Source: Cellulomonas marina
GTDB taxonomy: Bacteria; Actinomycetota; Actinomycetes; Actinomycetales; Cellulomonadaceae
NCBI RefSeq assembly: GCF_900111925.1
Contig: NZ_FOKA01000001.1
Coordinates: 248,001 to 312,000 of the forward strand
Reading direction: 5' to 3'
DNA length: 64,000 nt
Within the stretch, counting starts at the first letter, position 1. Each line of letters starts with the position of its first letter. The position numbers and the translations under genes were made by a program. Positions 24,969-35,865 of the stretch are shown piece by piece. A model generated the notes under the pieces. The model saw only the letters and a list, made by a program, of their open reading frames with translations, made no database searches and had not been told where the DNA came from.

Positions 24969-27104
24969 GTGACCGACGACGTGGACCACCCCTCCGACGC
25001 GCTGCTCCGCCTCGCCGAGCTCCACGGCATCACGACGGACTTCTGGGACTACCACGGGCGTCGCCAGACCCCGTCGGCGTCGACGCTGCGGCACGTGCTC
25101 GGGGCGCTCGGGGTCGACGCCGGCTCCCCGGCGCTCGTCGACCTCGCGCTGCGCAACGCGGAGGACACCCCGTGGCGCCAGGTGCTGCCGCCGTTCGTCG
25201 TGACCCGCCAGGGCCGGTCGGTGCACGTGCCGGTGCACGTCACCGACGGCGACCCGGTGCGCGCGTGGGTCGAGATCGACCCGGACGCGGGCGGCGGCCG
25301 CCGTGACCTGGAGCAGGCGGACGCCTTCGTCGAGCCGCGCACGGTGGACGGCCGCCGCGTGGGGCGGGCGACGTTCGCCCTGCCCGACGACCTGCCGCTG
25401 GGCTACCACGAGGTCGTCGTGGAGGGACCCAGCGCGCAGGGGCACAGCCCGGCCGTCGTGACGCCGGCCCGGCTCACGCTGACGCCGGCGCTCGGCGACA
25501 GCGAGCGGGTGTGGGGCCTCATGGCGCAGCTGTACTCCGTGCGCTCGCGCGACTCGTGGGGCGTGGGGGACCTCGTCGACCTCGCCGACATCGCCTGGCT
25601 CACCGGGCGCGAGTGCGGCGCGGACTTCCTGCTCATCAACCCGCTGCACGCGGCGGAGCCGACGACGCCGATGACGCCGTCGCCCTACCTGCCCACCACG
25701 CGCCGGTTCGTCAACCCGCTGTTCGTCCGGCCCGAGGCGGTGCGCGAGGCGGCGTACCTGTCCTCCGCCGACCGTGCGCTCGTCGAATGGGCGGCCGAGC
25801 CGGCCCGCGCGCTGAACACCGACACCGGGCCGATCGACCGTGACGTCGCGTGGACGGCCAAGAAGGCGGCCCTCGAGGTCGTGTTCGCGGCGCCGCGGAC
25901 GGGTGCCCGGCAGCGGGCGTTCGAGGCCTACTGCGCCGAGGAGGGCACGGGCCTCGACACCTTCGCGCTGTGGTCCGCACTGGCCGAGCGCTACGCGGGG
26001 CAGGACTGGCCCGACGAGGCGTGGGACCTGTCCTCGCCGCTCGTCGCCGCCGCCCGCACGGAGCTGGCGGACCGCGTCGAGTTCTTCCGCTGGCTGCAGT
26101 GGGTGGCCGACGAGCAGCTCGCCGCCGCACAGGCGGCCGCGCGCACGGGCGGCATGGCGCTCGGGATCATGCACGACCTCGCGGTCGGCGTGCACCCGGG
26201 CGGTGCCGACGCGTGGGCGCTGCGCGACGTGCTGGCGCCCGAGGCGTCCGTCGGCGCGCCGCCGGACATGTACAACCAGCAGGGCCAGGACTGGTCCCAG
26301 CCGCCGTGGCACCCGCAGGAGCTGGCCCGCGCCGGGTACCGGCCGTGGCGGGACATGCTGCGCACGATCCTGCGGCACGCGGGCGCCATCCGGATCGACC
26401 ACGTCATCGGCCTGTTCCGGCTGTGGTGGATCCCGCGCGGGCAGTCCCCGGCCCTCGGCGCGTACGTCAAGTACGACCACGAGGCGATCGTCGGCATCCT
26501 CGCCCTGGAGGCGCACCGCGCCGGCACGGTCGTCATCGGCGAGGACCTCGGCACGGTCGAGCCGTGGGTGCGCGACTACCTGTCCGAGCGCGGCGTGCTC
26601 GGCACCTCGATCCTGTGGTTCGAGTACGACGACCAGGGCGGGCCGCTGGCGCCGGAGAAGTGGCGGCGGCTCGTCCTGGCGACGGTGACGACGCACGACC
26701 TGCCGCCGACCGCCGGCTACCTGGCCGACGAGCACGTCGCGATCCGGGAGCGGCTCGGGCTGCTCACCGAGCCGGTGGACCAGGTCCGCGCGCAGGCGGC
26801 CGAGGAGCGCGAGCGGATGCTCGGTCTGCTGCGCGGGCGCGGGCTGCTCGGCGAGGACCCGAGCGAGCGCGAGGTCGTCGAGGCGCTGCACCGCTACATC
26901 CAGGCGTCCCCGGCGGCCCTGCTGGGCGTCTCGCTGGCCGACGCGGTCGGCGAGCGGCGCGCGCAGAACCAGCCCGGCACGGACCAGGAGTACCCGAACT
27001 GGAAGGTCCCGCTGGCCGACGGCTCCGGGCGCCCGGTCCTCGTCGAGGACCTCGTCGAGAGCTCGCGCCTGCGGTCCCTGGCCCGGGTGATGAACGGGTC
27101 GTGA
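24969..27104 (+). CDS. malQ: 4-alpha-glucanotransferase
   Basis: The 711-residue GH77 amylomaltase moves maltodextrin chains between glucans. An N-terminal actinobacterial extension of about 150 residues precedes the barrel, which starts with WGLMAQLYSVRSRDSWGVGD. The catalytic nucleophile Asp lies in IRIDHVIGLFRLWWIP, the acid/base Glu in VIGEDLGTV and the third Asp in TTHDLPPTAG. QNQPGTDQEYPNWKVPL is the family C-terminal motif. The gene is divergent from the S9 peptidase and overlaps the next gene by GTGA. A -10-like hexamer 6 bases before the GTG suggests a leaderless mRNA. Confidence 0.96.
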   Translation: MTDDVDHPSDALLRLAELHGITTDFWDYHGRRQTPSASTLRHVLGALGVDAGSPALVDLALRNAEDTPWRQVLPPFVVTRQGRSVHVPVHVTDGDPVRAWVEIDPDAGGGRRDLEQADAFVEPRTVDGRRVGRATFALPDDLPLGYHEVVVEGPSAQGHSPAVVTPARLTLTPALGDSERVWGLMAQLYSVRSRDSWGVGDLVDLADIAWLTGRECGADFLLINPLHAAEPTTPMTPSPYLPTTRRFVNPLFVRPEAVREAAYLSSADRALVEWAAEPARALNTDTGPIDRDVAWTAKKAALEVVFAAPRTGARQRAFEAYCAEEGTGLDTFALWSALAERYAGQDWPDEAWDLSSPLVAAARTELADRVEFFRWLQWVADEQLAAAQAAARTGGMALGIMHDLAVGVHPGGADAWALRDVLAPEASVGAPPDMYNQQGQDWSQPPWHPQELARAGYRPWRDMLRTILRHAGAIRIDHVIGLFRLWWIPRGQSPALGAYVKYDHEAIVGILALEAHRAGTVVIGEDLGTVEPWVRDYLSERGVLGTSILWFEYDDQGGPLAPEKWRRLVLATVTTHDLPPTAGYLADEHVAIRERLGLLTEPVDQVRAQAAEERERMLGLLRGRGLLGEDPSEREVVEALHRYIQASPAALLGVSLADAVGERRAQNQPGTDQEYPNWKVPLADGSGRPVLVEDLVESSRLRSLARVMNGS

Positions 27105-27709
27105 CCGCCGCGCCGCGCCGCGTCCGCGTGGTCGGGAACTCCGGTGCCGGCAAGACGACGCTCGCCCGGCGGGCGGCCGACGCGCTGGAGGTTGCGCACC
27201 TCGAGCTGGACGAGGTCTTCTGGCAGGCCGGTTGGCTGCACCGCGACCCCGCGGAGGGGCGCGCGCTGGTCGCCGCCTTCCTCGCCGGGCCGGGCCGCGA
27301 GGGCTGGGTCGTCGACGGCAACTGGCGTTCGCGGCTGCTGGGCATGCTCGACGACGAGGCCGACCTGGTGGTGTGGCTCGACCTGCCGCGGCGCGTCGTC
27401 ATGCGTCGCGTGCTGGGTCGCACGCTCCGACGGGGTCTGACGCGGCAGCCGTTGTGGCACGGCAACAGGGAACGGCTGAGGAACCTGCTCCTCCGCGACC
27501 CCGAGCAGAACGTGGTGCTCTGGGCCTGGACGCAGCACCACGCCTACCGGGCGCGCTACGGCGCGCTGCACGCGGCGCAGGCCGTCCCGCCCGCCGCCTC
27601 ACGGACGGCGAGGCCAGGGGCCACCCCCTCGTCGGGGCCGTCCGTCCTGCGCCTCTCCTCGGCCCGCGAGGTCGACCGCTGGCTGCGGTCGCTCCGCCGC
27701 ACGGGGTGA
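27101..27709 (+). CDS. P-loop NTPase, adenylate kinase/FlaR-like
   Basis: The 202-residue protein has a Walker A loop GNSGAGKTT at about residues 11-19, ELDEVFW, WVVDGNWRSRLL and VVWLDLPRRVVMRRVL, as in the small kinase-like proteins often labelled DNA topology modulation protein FlaR or AAA ATPase. These are probably nucleoside or small-molecule kinases; the name reflects old genetics. The last 50 residues are low in motif content. The GTG overlaps the malQ stop codon by GTGA, so it is translated with malQ, but a shared role is not obvious. A strong bidirectional hairpin follows. Confidence 0.8.
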   Translation: MTAAPRRVRVVGNSGAGKTTLARRAADALEVAHLELDEVFWQAGWLHRDPAEGRALVAAFLAGPGREGWVVDGNWRSRLLGMLDDEADLVVWLDLPRRVVMRRVLGRTLRRGLTRQPLWHGNRERLRNLLLRDPEQNVVLWAWTQHHAYRARYGALHAAQAVPPAASRTARPGATPSSGPSVLRLSSAREVDRWLRSLRRTG

Positions 27710-27712
27710 TGG

Positions 27713-27745
27713 CGTCGGGCCGGGTCCTGAGGACCCGGCCCGACG
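27713..27745. terminator. bidirectional hairpin between convergent genes
   Basis: A perfect 15-bp stem (CGTCGGGCCGGGTCC and its complement at 27731-27745) closes a 3-base TGA loop. It starts 3 bases after the P-loop gene and lies 36 bases past the pepN stop, so it can end both transcripts. Confidence 0.85.
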
Positions 27746-27780
27746 TCCCGCGTCAGGAGGGGCGCACGCGGCACCGGACC

Positions 27781-30378
<2,598 letters not shown>

Positions 30379-30468
30379 AGACGACTCCTCGGGGTCCTCG
30401 CACGGTGGGCCCCGCGGGCGGGGCCGTCGACGTCCGCGATCCTTCCACGTCCCCCCGACACCCCTCGC

Positions 30469-30528
30469 GTGCACGGTGTCGTGCACGGTGTCGTGCGCGG
30501 TGTCGTGCGCGGTGTCGTGCACCGTGTC
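30469..30528. repeat. 12-bp tandem repeat, 5 copies, intergenic
   Basis: Five units of GTGC(A/G)CGGTGTC lie between divergent pepN and the DsbA-like gene. GTGCAC is self-complementary, so the array can also fold into alternative hairpins. Confidence 0.85.
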
Positions 30529-30604
30529 GGCGTGCGCGCCGGGCACCGCGTCGGCGAGACTGCTGCGGTTCGGCCCACGACGGCAGCGCTCTCGAGGAGG
30601 CACG

Positions 30605-31255
30605 GTGACGACGACGACCGGCACGGCGGACGCGACGACGCAGGAGGTGCTCGCGCAGCGCCACCGCGTCGACTTCTGGTTCGACCCCGCCTGCCCCTGG
30701 GCGTGGATGACGTCGCGATGGATGGACGAGGTCGCCGCGCAGCGCGACGTGGACGTGCACTGGCACGTCATGAGCCTGGCGGTGCTCAACGAGGGCCGCG
30801 ACCTGCCCGAGGGCTACCGGCGCATGCTCGACCAGGCGTGGGGCCCGGTGCGCGTGCTCGTCGCCGCCGCGGCCGCGCACGGGGACGGCGTGCTCAAGCC
30901 CCTCTACGACGCGATGGGCACCCGCCGGCACCCCGGCGGCCGCAGCGACCTCGACGCGATCACCGCCGAGTCGCTGGCCGAGGTGGGCCTGCCGGCGGAT
31001 CTCGCGGACGTCGCCGGCGGGGACTCCGTCGACGACGCGCTGCGCGCCTCGCACCAGGGGGCCATCGACCTCGTCGGCGAGGACGTCGGCACGCCCGTCG
31101 TCGCGATCGACGGCACCGGCTTCTTCGGGCCCGTCATGACCCCCGCGCCCACCGGCCCCGCGGCGGCGCGCCTGTACGACGGGCTCGTCCTGGCCACGAC
31201 CGTCCCCGGCTTCTACGAGCTCAAGCGCTCGCGGACGGCCGGGCCCCAGTTCTGA
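30605..31255 (+). CDS. DsbA family protein, mycothiol-dependent nitroreductase-like (Rv2466c type)
   Basis: The 216-residue protein has a DsbA-type thioredoxin fold with [16 protein letters not shown] near residues 24-39. The single Cys in C-P-W-A matches Rv2466c, an oxidoreductase that uses mycothiol. Middle helices carry [22 protein letters not shown] and the C-terminal half has [17 protein letters not shown] with the conserved cis-Pro. It probably reduces disulfides or nitro compounds in the cytoplasm with mycothiol. GAGGAGG lies 5 bases before the GTG start. The next gene starts inside its stop codon (TGATG). Confidence 0.9.
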   Translation: MTTTTGTADATTQEVLAQRHRVDFWFDPACPWAWMTSRWMDEVAAQRDVDVHWHVMSLAVLNEGRDLPEGYRRMLDQAWGPVRVLVAAAAAHGDGVLKPLYDAMGTRRHPGGRSDLDAITAESLAEVGLPADLADVAGGDSVDDALRASHQGAIDLVGEDVGTPVVAIDGTGFFGPVMTPAPTGPAAARLYDGLVLATTVPGFYELKRSRTAGPQF

Positions 31256-31896
31256 TGGGCGCCGCGGCACAGCCGCCGCCGGTGCCGCCCGGGACGCCGG
31301 CGCCGGTGGCCCGGCGCGGGCCCGGCGGTGGTGTCGTCGCGCTCGCGGTCGTCGTCGCGCTGCTCGTGGTCGCGTTCCTCGTGGTGGCGGGCCTGACCCT
31401 GTTCGGCGGCACCTCACCGAGCGGATCGGGCACGCAGACGGGCACGCAGACGGGCACGCAGACGGGCACGGGCACGGACCCGTCGGCGGCACCGGCGCCG
31501 GCCACCGGCGGCGCCGTACCCTCCGGGTCGGCGGCGACGCCGACGGCCGACCCGGGGCCGGCCGCGTTCCGCCTGCCGAGCGGCAACATCTCGTGCGACA
31601 TGACGGAGGAGACCGTGACCTGCACGATCGGCTCCTACCGGTGGACGCCGCCGGAGGACCCGTCCTGCACGGCCACGCGCGGGCCCGTCGTCGTCCTGGA
31701 CGCCTCGGGCGTCACGCTTCCGTGCCTCGACGCGGCACCCGCACCGGCGGCGGACGCGGCCGTGCTCGACTACGGCTCGACGAGCACCGTGGGGGACTTC
31801 ACCTGCACGAGCGGGACGGACGGCGTGACGTGCGCGCAGGCGGGCACCGGGACGGGGTTCCGGCTCGCGAGCGGCGAGCTGGTCACGCTGCCCTGA
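31255..31896 (+). CDS. membrane-anchored protein with DUF6636-like extracellular domain
   Basis: The 213-residue protein has a Pro-rich cytoplasmic start, one membrane helix at about residues 25-50 and a Thr/Gly/Ser/Ala-rich linker that includes a GTQT repeat. Its extracellular domain has four to six Cys (residues 112-205) beginning FRLPSGNISCDM. That SGNIxC motif with spaced Cys and Trp is seen in small secreted actinobacterial domains (DUF6636-like) of unknown role. The ATG overlaps the DsbA-like stop codon by one base, so the two are co-translated; an oxidoreductase next to a Cys-rich surface protein is suggestive but unproven. Confidence 0.75.
   Translation: MGAAAQPPPVPPGTPAPVARRGPGGGVVALAVVVALLVVAFLVVAGLTLFGGTSPSGSGTQTGTQTGTQTGTGTDPSAAPAPATGGAVPSGSAATPTADPGPAAFRLPSGNISCDMTEETVTCTIGSYRWTPPEDPSCTATRGPVVVLDASGVTLPCLDAAPAPAADAAVLDYGSTSTVGDFTCTSGTDGVTCAQAGTGTGFRLASGELVTLP
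31428..31463 (+). repeat. 12-bp tandem repeat, 3 copies plus half-units, coding
   Basis: GGGCACGCAGAC repeated three times, with two further GGGCAC half-units, encodes the Gly-Thr-Gln-Thr linker between the membrane helix and the outer domain. Confidence 0.85.
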
Positions 31897-31959
31897 CGCG
31901 GGCCTCGCGGCGTCCGCCGACGAGCGCCGCGTCCCCTGCGCCCGCACCCGCACCTGCTC

Positions 31960-31989
31960 CCGGGTCCGGCGCCGACGCGCCGGACCCGG
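31960..31989. terminator. bidirectional hairpin between convergent genes
   Basis: Perfect 13-bp stem (CCGGGTCCGGCGC with GCGCCGGACCCGG) and 4-base CGAC loop between the rightward membrane-protein gene and the leftward M13 peptidase gene. Confidence 0.85.
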
Positions 31990-31995
31990 CAGGGG

Positions 31996-34086
31996 TCACC
32001 AGATCCGCACGCGCTCCTCGGGCGCCCGGTACAGGGCGTCGCCGGGCTGCACGTCGAACGCGGTGTAGAACTCGTCGAGGTTGGCCACGACGCCGTTGCA
32101 GCGGAACTCGTCGGGGGAGTGCGGGTCGGTCGACATCCGCCGGACCAGCTCCTCGTCGCGGTACTTCCCCTGCCACGACTGCGCCCAACCGATGAACGCG
32201 CGCTGCAGGCCGGTGAGGCCGTCGAGCACGGGCGCCTCCTCCAGCGGGGTGCCGAGCGCGAGGGCGTAGGCCTTCAGCGCGATGGCCAGGCCGCCGAGGT
32301 CGCCGATGTTCTCGCCGATCGTCAGCGCGCCGTTGACGTGGTGCGAGCCGCCGAGCTGCGCGGGGGAGAAGGCGTCGTACTGCGCGATGAGGGCCTTCGT
32401 CCGCTGCTCGAACTCCTGCCGGTCGGCCGCGGTCCACCAGTCCTCGAGCCGGCCGTCGCCGTCGTACTTCGAGCCCTGGTCGTCGAACCCGTGGCCGATC
32501 TCGTGGCCGATGACCGCGCCGATGCCGCCGTAGTTGACCGCGTCGTCCGCCTCCGCGTCGAAGAACGGCGGCTGCAGGATCGCGGCGGGGAAGACGATCT
32601 CGTTCATCCCCGGGTTGTAGTAGGCGTTGACCGTCTGCGGCGTCATGAACCACTCGTCGCGGTCGATCGGGCGCCCGATCTTCGCCAGCTCGCGGTCCTG
32701 CTCGGCCGCCGACGCGCGCCGGACGTTCCCGAGCAGGTCGTCGGGCGCGACCTCCAGCGCCGAGTAGTCGCGCCAGCGGGCGGGGTAGCCGATCTTCGGC
32801 GTGAACCGCTCGAGCTTGGCCAGCGCGCGCTGGCGCGTCTCCTCGCCCATCCAGTCGAGCCCCGTGATGGACCGGCGGTAGGCCTCGACGAGGTGCGCGA
32901 CGAGCACCTCCATCCGCTCCTTGTGCGAGGGCGGGAAGTGCCGCGACACGTACACCTCGCCCACCGCCTCGCCCAGCGCGCCCTGGACCACCGACACGCC
33001 GCGCTTCCAGCGGTCCCGCAGCTGCTGCGCACCGGTCAGCCGGCGCCCGTAGAAGTCGAAGTTCGCCTCGACGAGCTCGTCGGTGAGGTACGGCGCCCGC
33101 GCGCTGACGACGTGGTACGCCGCCCACGCGCGCCAGTCCTCCAGGTCCGCCGACGCCCACAGGGCCGCAAATCCCGTGGCGTAGGACGGCTCGCGCACGA
33201 CGAGGCGGTCCATCGCCCCCTCGGGCGCGCCCAGCGCGGCCACCCAGGCGCGCCAGTCGAAGCCCGGTGCATCGGTGACGAGGTCCGCCAGCGTCGTGGC
33301 GTTGTAGGTCAGCTCGGCGTCGCGGTCCTTCACGACGTCCCAGTGGTGACCCGCGAGCCGCGTCTCGAGCTCGACGACGCGCGCGGCCAGGGCCTGCGCG
33401 GCGTCCTCCTCGGCAGCCACGCCGCCCAGGCGCAGCATGCGCGCGACGTGCGGGCGGTAGGCCGCCAGGACGTCCGCGTGCGTGGCGTCGTGGTAGTACG
33501 ACTCGTCGGGGAGGCCCAGGCCGTCCTGGGTGAGGTGCACGACGTAGCGCTCGGGGTCCTTGGCGTCGTTGTCGACCCAGAACCCGACGGCCGAGAGCGC
33601 CCCGGCGCGCTGCAGCGTGCCGAGCGCCTGCGTGAGCTCCTCCCGCGACGACGCGGTCAGCACGGGGTCGAGGTCCGCGGCGAGCGGCGCCAGCCCGGCC
33701 GCGGCGATCGCGTCCGTGTCCATGAAGGACGCGTAGAGCGCGCCGATCTTGGCCTCGACGCCGCTCGCCGTCCCGGCGGCCACGCGCTCGCCCGCCTCGG
33801 TGATGATGTCGCGGACCTGGACCTCCGCCTCGTCGTGCAGGCGGCGGAAGGCACCGTCCGCGGCGCGGTCCGGGGGGATGACGTGGCTCGCGAGCCACCG
33901 GCCGTTGACGTGCCGGAAGAGGTCGTCGGCGGGGCGCACGGCCGGGTCGAGGGCGGCCGGGTCGATGCCGCTGCGGGTGCCGGTGGCGGTGGGCGCGGAG
34001 TCGGGCGCGGAGTCGGGCGCGGAGCCGGGCGCGGAGGCAGGCGCGGTGTCGGGCCCGGGGGCGGGCTCGTGGGTGGGCTCGGTCAT
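31996..34086 (-). CDS. M13 family metallopeptidase (neprilysin/PepO-like)
   Basis: The 696-residue zinc endopeptidase shows NAYYNPGMNEIVFPAAILQPP, the zinc motif VIGHEIGHGFDDQGSKYD, the distal zinc ligand in GENIGDLGGLAIA and a C-terminal end in RVRIW, one residue beyond the usual W. It cleaves oligopeptides. No signal peptide is present, so it is cytoplasmic or exported by another way. The first 35 residues are a Pro/Ala/Ser/Asp repeat from a 12-bp array. TACGCT lies 6 bases before the ATG without a ribosome binding site. The gene is divergent from rpiB across only 49 bases. Confidence 0.95.
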   Translation of the reverse strand: MTEPTHEPAPGPDTAPASAPGSAPDSAPDSAPTATGTRSGIDPAALDPAVRPADDLFRHVNGRWLASHVIPPDRAADGAFRRLHDEAEVQVRDIITEAGERVAAGTASGVEAKIGALYASFMDTDAIAAAGLAPLAADLDPVLTASSREELTQALGTLQRAGALSAVGFWVDNDAKDPERYVVHLTQDGLGLPDESYYHDATHADVLAAYRPHVARMLRLGGVAAEEDAAQALAARVVELETRLAGHHWDVVKDRDAELTYNATTLADLVTDAPGFDWRAWVAALGAPEGAMDRLVVREPSYATGFAALWASADLEDWRAWAAYHVVSARAPYLTDELVEANFDFYGRRLTGAQQLRDRWKRGVSVVQGALGEAVGEVYVSRHFPPSHKERMEVLVAHLVEAYRRSITGLDWMGEETRQRALAKLERFTPKIGYPARWRDYSALEVAPDDLLGNVRRASAAEQDRELAKIGRPIDRDEWFMTPQTVNAYYNPGMNEIVFPAAILQPPFFDAEADDAVNYGGIGAVIGHEIGHGFDDQGSKYDGDGRLEDWWTAADRQEFEQRTKALIAQYDAFSPAQLGGSHHVNGALTIGENIGDLGGLAIALKAYALALGTPLEEAPVLDGLTGLQRAFIGWAQSWQGKYRDEELVRRMSTDPHSPDEFRCNGVVANLDEFYTAFDVQPGDALYRAPEERVRIW
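33991..34050 (-). repeat. 12-bp tandem repeat, 5 copies, coding
   Basis: GGGCGCGGAGTC and close variants encode the Ser-Ala-Pro-Asp/Gly repeat in the N-terminal tail of the M13 peptidase. Confidence 0.85.
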
Positions 34087-34092
34087 GGCGCC

Positions 34093-34098
34093 AGCGTA
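34093..34098 (-). promoter_or_regulatory. -10 element before the M13 peptidase gene
   Basis: TACGCT on the minus strand ends 6 bases before the ATG at 34086. Confidence 0.45.
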
Positions 34099-34123
34099 GG
34101 CGCGCAGCCCGTGGCGGGTGCGG

Positions 34124-34129
34124 CAGGAT
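34124..34129 (+). promoter_or_regulatory. -10-like element before rpiB
   Basis: CAGGAT ends 6 bases before the ATG at 34136, the same hexamer and spacing as at malQ. Confidence 0.45.
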
Positions 34130-34135
34130 GACGCC

Positions 34136-34582
34136 ATGCGCATCCACATCGCCTCCGACCACGCCGGGTACGAGCTCAAGACGGCTCTGGTGGAGCACCT
34201 GCGGGACCAGGGGCACGACGTGGTCGACCACGGGGCCGACACCTACGACGCCCTCGACGACTACCCGCCGTTCTGCTTCGCGGCGGGGGAGGCGGTCGTG
34301 GCGGACCCGGGCAGCCTCGGGGTGGTCATCGGCGGGTCGGGCAACGGCGAGCAGATCGCGGCGAACAAGGTGCGCGGCGTGCGGGCGGCGCTGGCGTGGA
34401 ACGCGGCGACGGCGGTGCTCGCGCGGCAGCACAACGACGCGAACGTCGTGTCGATCGGGGCGCGGCAGCACACCATCGACGAGGCGGTGGAGCTCGTCGA
34501 CACCTTCGTCGCCGAGCCGTACAGCCACGACCCCCGCCACCAGCGGCGCATCGACCTGATGTCGGAGTACGAGGCCCGCTGA
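34136..34582 (+). CDS. rpiB: ribose-5-phosphate isomerase B
   Basis: The 148-residue enzyme interconverts ribose 5-phosphate and ribulose 5-phosphate. MRIHIASDHAGYELKTALVEHL is the family start and VVIGGSGNGEQIAANKV carries the actinobacterial active-site Glu that replaces the Cys of E. coli RpiB. NVVSIGARQHT follows. Length matches mycobacterial RpiB. It is the usual pentose-phosphate isomerase of actinobacteria. The gene is divergent from the M13 peptidase and probably expressed as a single leaderless cistron. Confidence 0.95.
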   Translation: MRIHIASDHAGYELKTALVEHLRDQGHDVVDHGADTYDALDDYPPFCFAAGEAVVADPGSLGVVIGGSGNGEQIAANKVRGVRAALAWNAATAVLARQHNDANVVSIGARQHTIDEAVELVDTFVAEPYSHDPRHQRRIDLMSEYEAR

Positions 34583-34611
34583 CGGCCCGGCCGCCCCGCC
34601 GCCGCCCTGGC

Positions 34612-35817
34612 TCAGCCCCGGCGGCGCGCGAGGGCGACGTGCACGACGACCCCCGCGAGCAGGCCCCAGAACGCGGCGGACACGCCCGCGACGCTGATGC
34701 CCGAGACGGTGACGAGCAGCGCGGCGGCGGCCGGGGTGCGGCCCTCCTCCGCGCCGAAGGCCCCCGCCAGCGACGAGGCGAAGGTCGGCACGAGCGCCAG
34801 GCCGGCGGCCGCGGCGACGAGGCCCGCCGGTGCCTGCAGCGCCACCGCGGCGGCGGCGGCCGAGCCGACGCCGAGAACGAGGTAGCCGAGCCCGGCGGTG
34901 ACGGCGGCCACCCACCGGCGGCCGCGGTCCGCCCCGGCCTCCGGCCCCGCGGCCAGTGCGGCGCTGATGGCGGCGAGGTTCACGGCGTGCCCGCCGAAGG
35001 GCGCCGCCAGGGCGGTGCCGACGCCCGTCACGAGCATGACCGGCCGCAGCGGCGGCGTGTAGCCGAAGCCCCTCAGCACGGCCAGGCCGGGGATGTTCTG
35101 CGAGGCCATGGTCACGACGAACAGCGGCAGGGCCACCGACACGAGCGCGGGCAGGCCGAGCTCCGGGGCCGTCCAGACGGGGGCGGGCAGCAGCGTCGCC
35201 CCGCCCAGCCCCGACCGCTGCTCGGCGACGACGGCGACGGCCACCGCCAGCGCGATGGCGGCGGGCGTGGCCCAGCGCGGCGCGAGCCGCAGCACGACGA
35301 GCCACACGAGCACCACGGGCCCGACGAGCGCCGGGGCGTCGACGGTCGCCGTCACGGGCCGCAGGCACAGCGGCAGCAGCACGCCCGCGAGCATGGCCTG
35401 CGCGACGGGGACCGGGATGCGGCGGACGAGCGCCTCCAGCGGCCGGACCAGTCCGACGAGCGCCAGCAGGAGGCCGCACAGGAGGAACCCGCCGACCGCC
35501 TGCCCCCAGCCGCCCGCGGCCGCCCCCGTGCCGGCCAGCAGCGCGGCGCCCGGCGTCGACCACGCGACGGTGACGGGCATCCGCGTCCGCAGCGCCAGCA
35601 CGAGCGTGGCCCCGCCCATGGCGACGGTGACGGCCAGCAGCCCGCTCGCGGCCTGCGCCGGGGTGGCGCCCACCGCCCGCAGGCCGTCGAGGACGACGGC
35701 GAAGGCGCTGGTGAAGCCGACGACCGCGGTGACGAGCCCGGCCGGGACGGCGTGGCCGCGGGCACCGGCAGCGGCGTCGGCGGGCGTGGCGTCTCGGCGG
35801 CGGCTCGTCGGGGGCAC
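34612..35817 (-). CDS. benE: BenE family benzoate/H+ symporter-like transporter
   Basis: The 401-residue membrane protein has about 11-12 hydrophobic segments and the BenE marker segments VAWSTPGAALL, AMLAGVLLPLC, VTMASQNIPGLAVLRGFGY and APFGGHAVNLAAISAA. The founding member imports benzoate by proton symport, but BenE homologues are widespread in genomes without benzoate genes, and none are nearby here. The substrate should be treated as unknown aromatic acid or purine-like compound. TAGCGT lies 8 bases before the GTG, a possible -10. Confidence 0.9.
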   Translation of the reverse strand: MPPTSRRRDATPADAAAGARGHAVPAGLVTAVVGFTSAFAVVLDGLRAVGATPAQAASGLLAVTVAMGGATLVLALRTRMPVTVAWSTPGAALLAGTGAAAGGWGQAVGGFLLCGLLLALVGLVRPLEALVRRIPVPVAQAMLAGVLLPLCLRPVTATVDAPALVGPVVLVWLVVLRLAPRWATPAAIALAVAVAVVAEQRSGLGGATLLPAPVWTAPELGLPALVSVALPLFVVTMASQNIPGLAVLRGFGYTPPLRPVMLVTGVGTALAAPFGGHAVNLAAISAALAAGPEAGADRGRRWVAAVTAGLGYLVLGVGSAAAAAVALQAPAGLVAAAAGLALVPTFASSLAGAFGAEEGRTPAAAALLVTVSGISVAGVSAAFWGLLAGVVVHVALARRRG

Positions 35818-35865
35818 GGGCGGCGACGCTAGCCGGTCGGGCCCGGCCCGCGGGTCACCGTGCGG

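Noticed and set aside
34612..35817. Benzoate catabolic cluster
   Set aside because: Only the BenE-like transporter is present; no dioxygenase, catechol or beta-ketoadipate genes lie near it.
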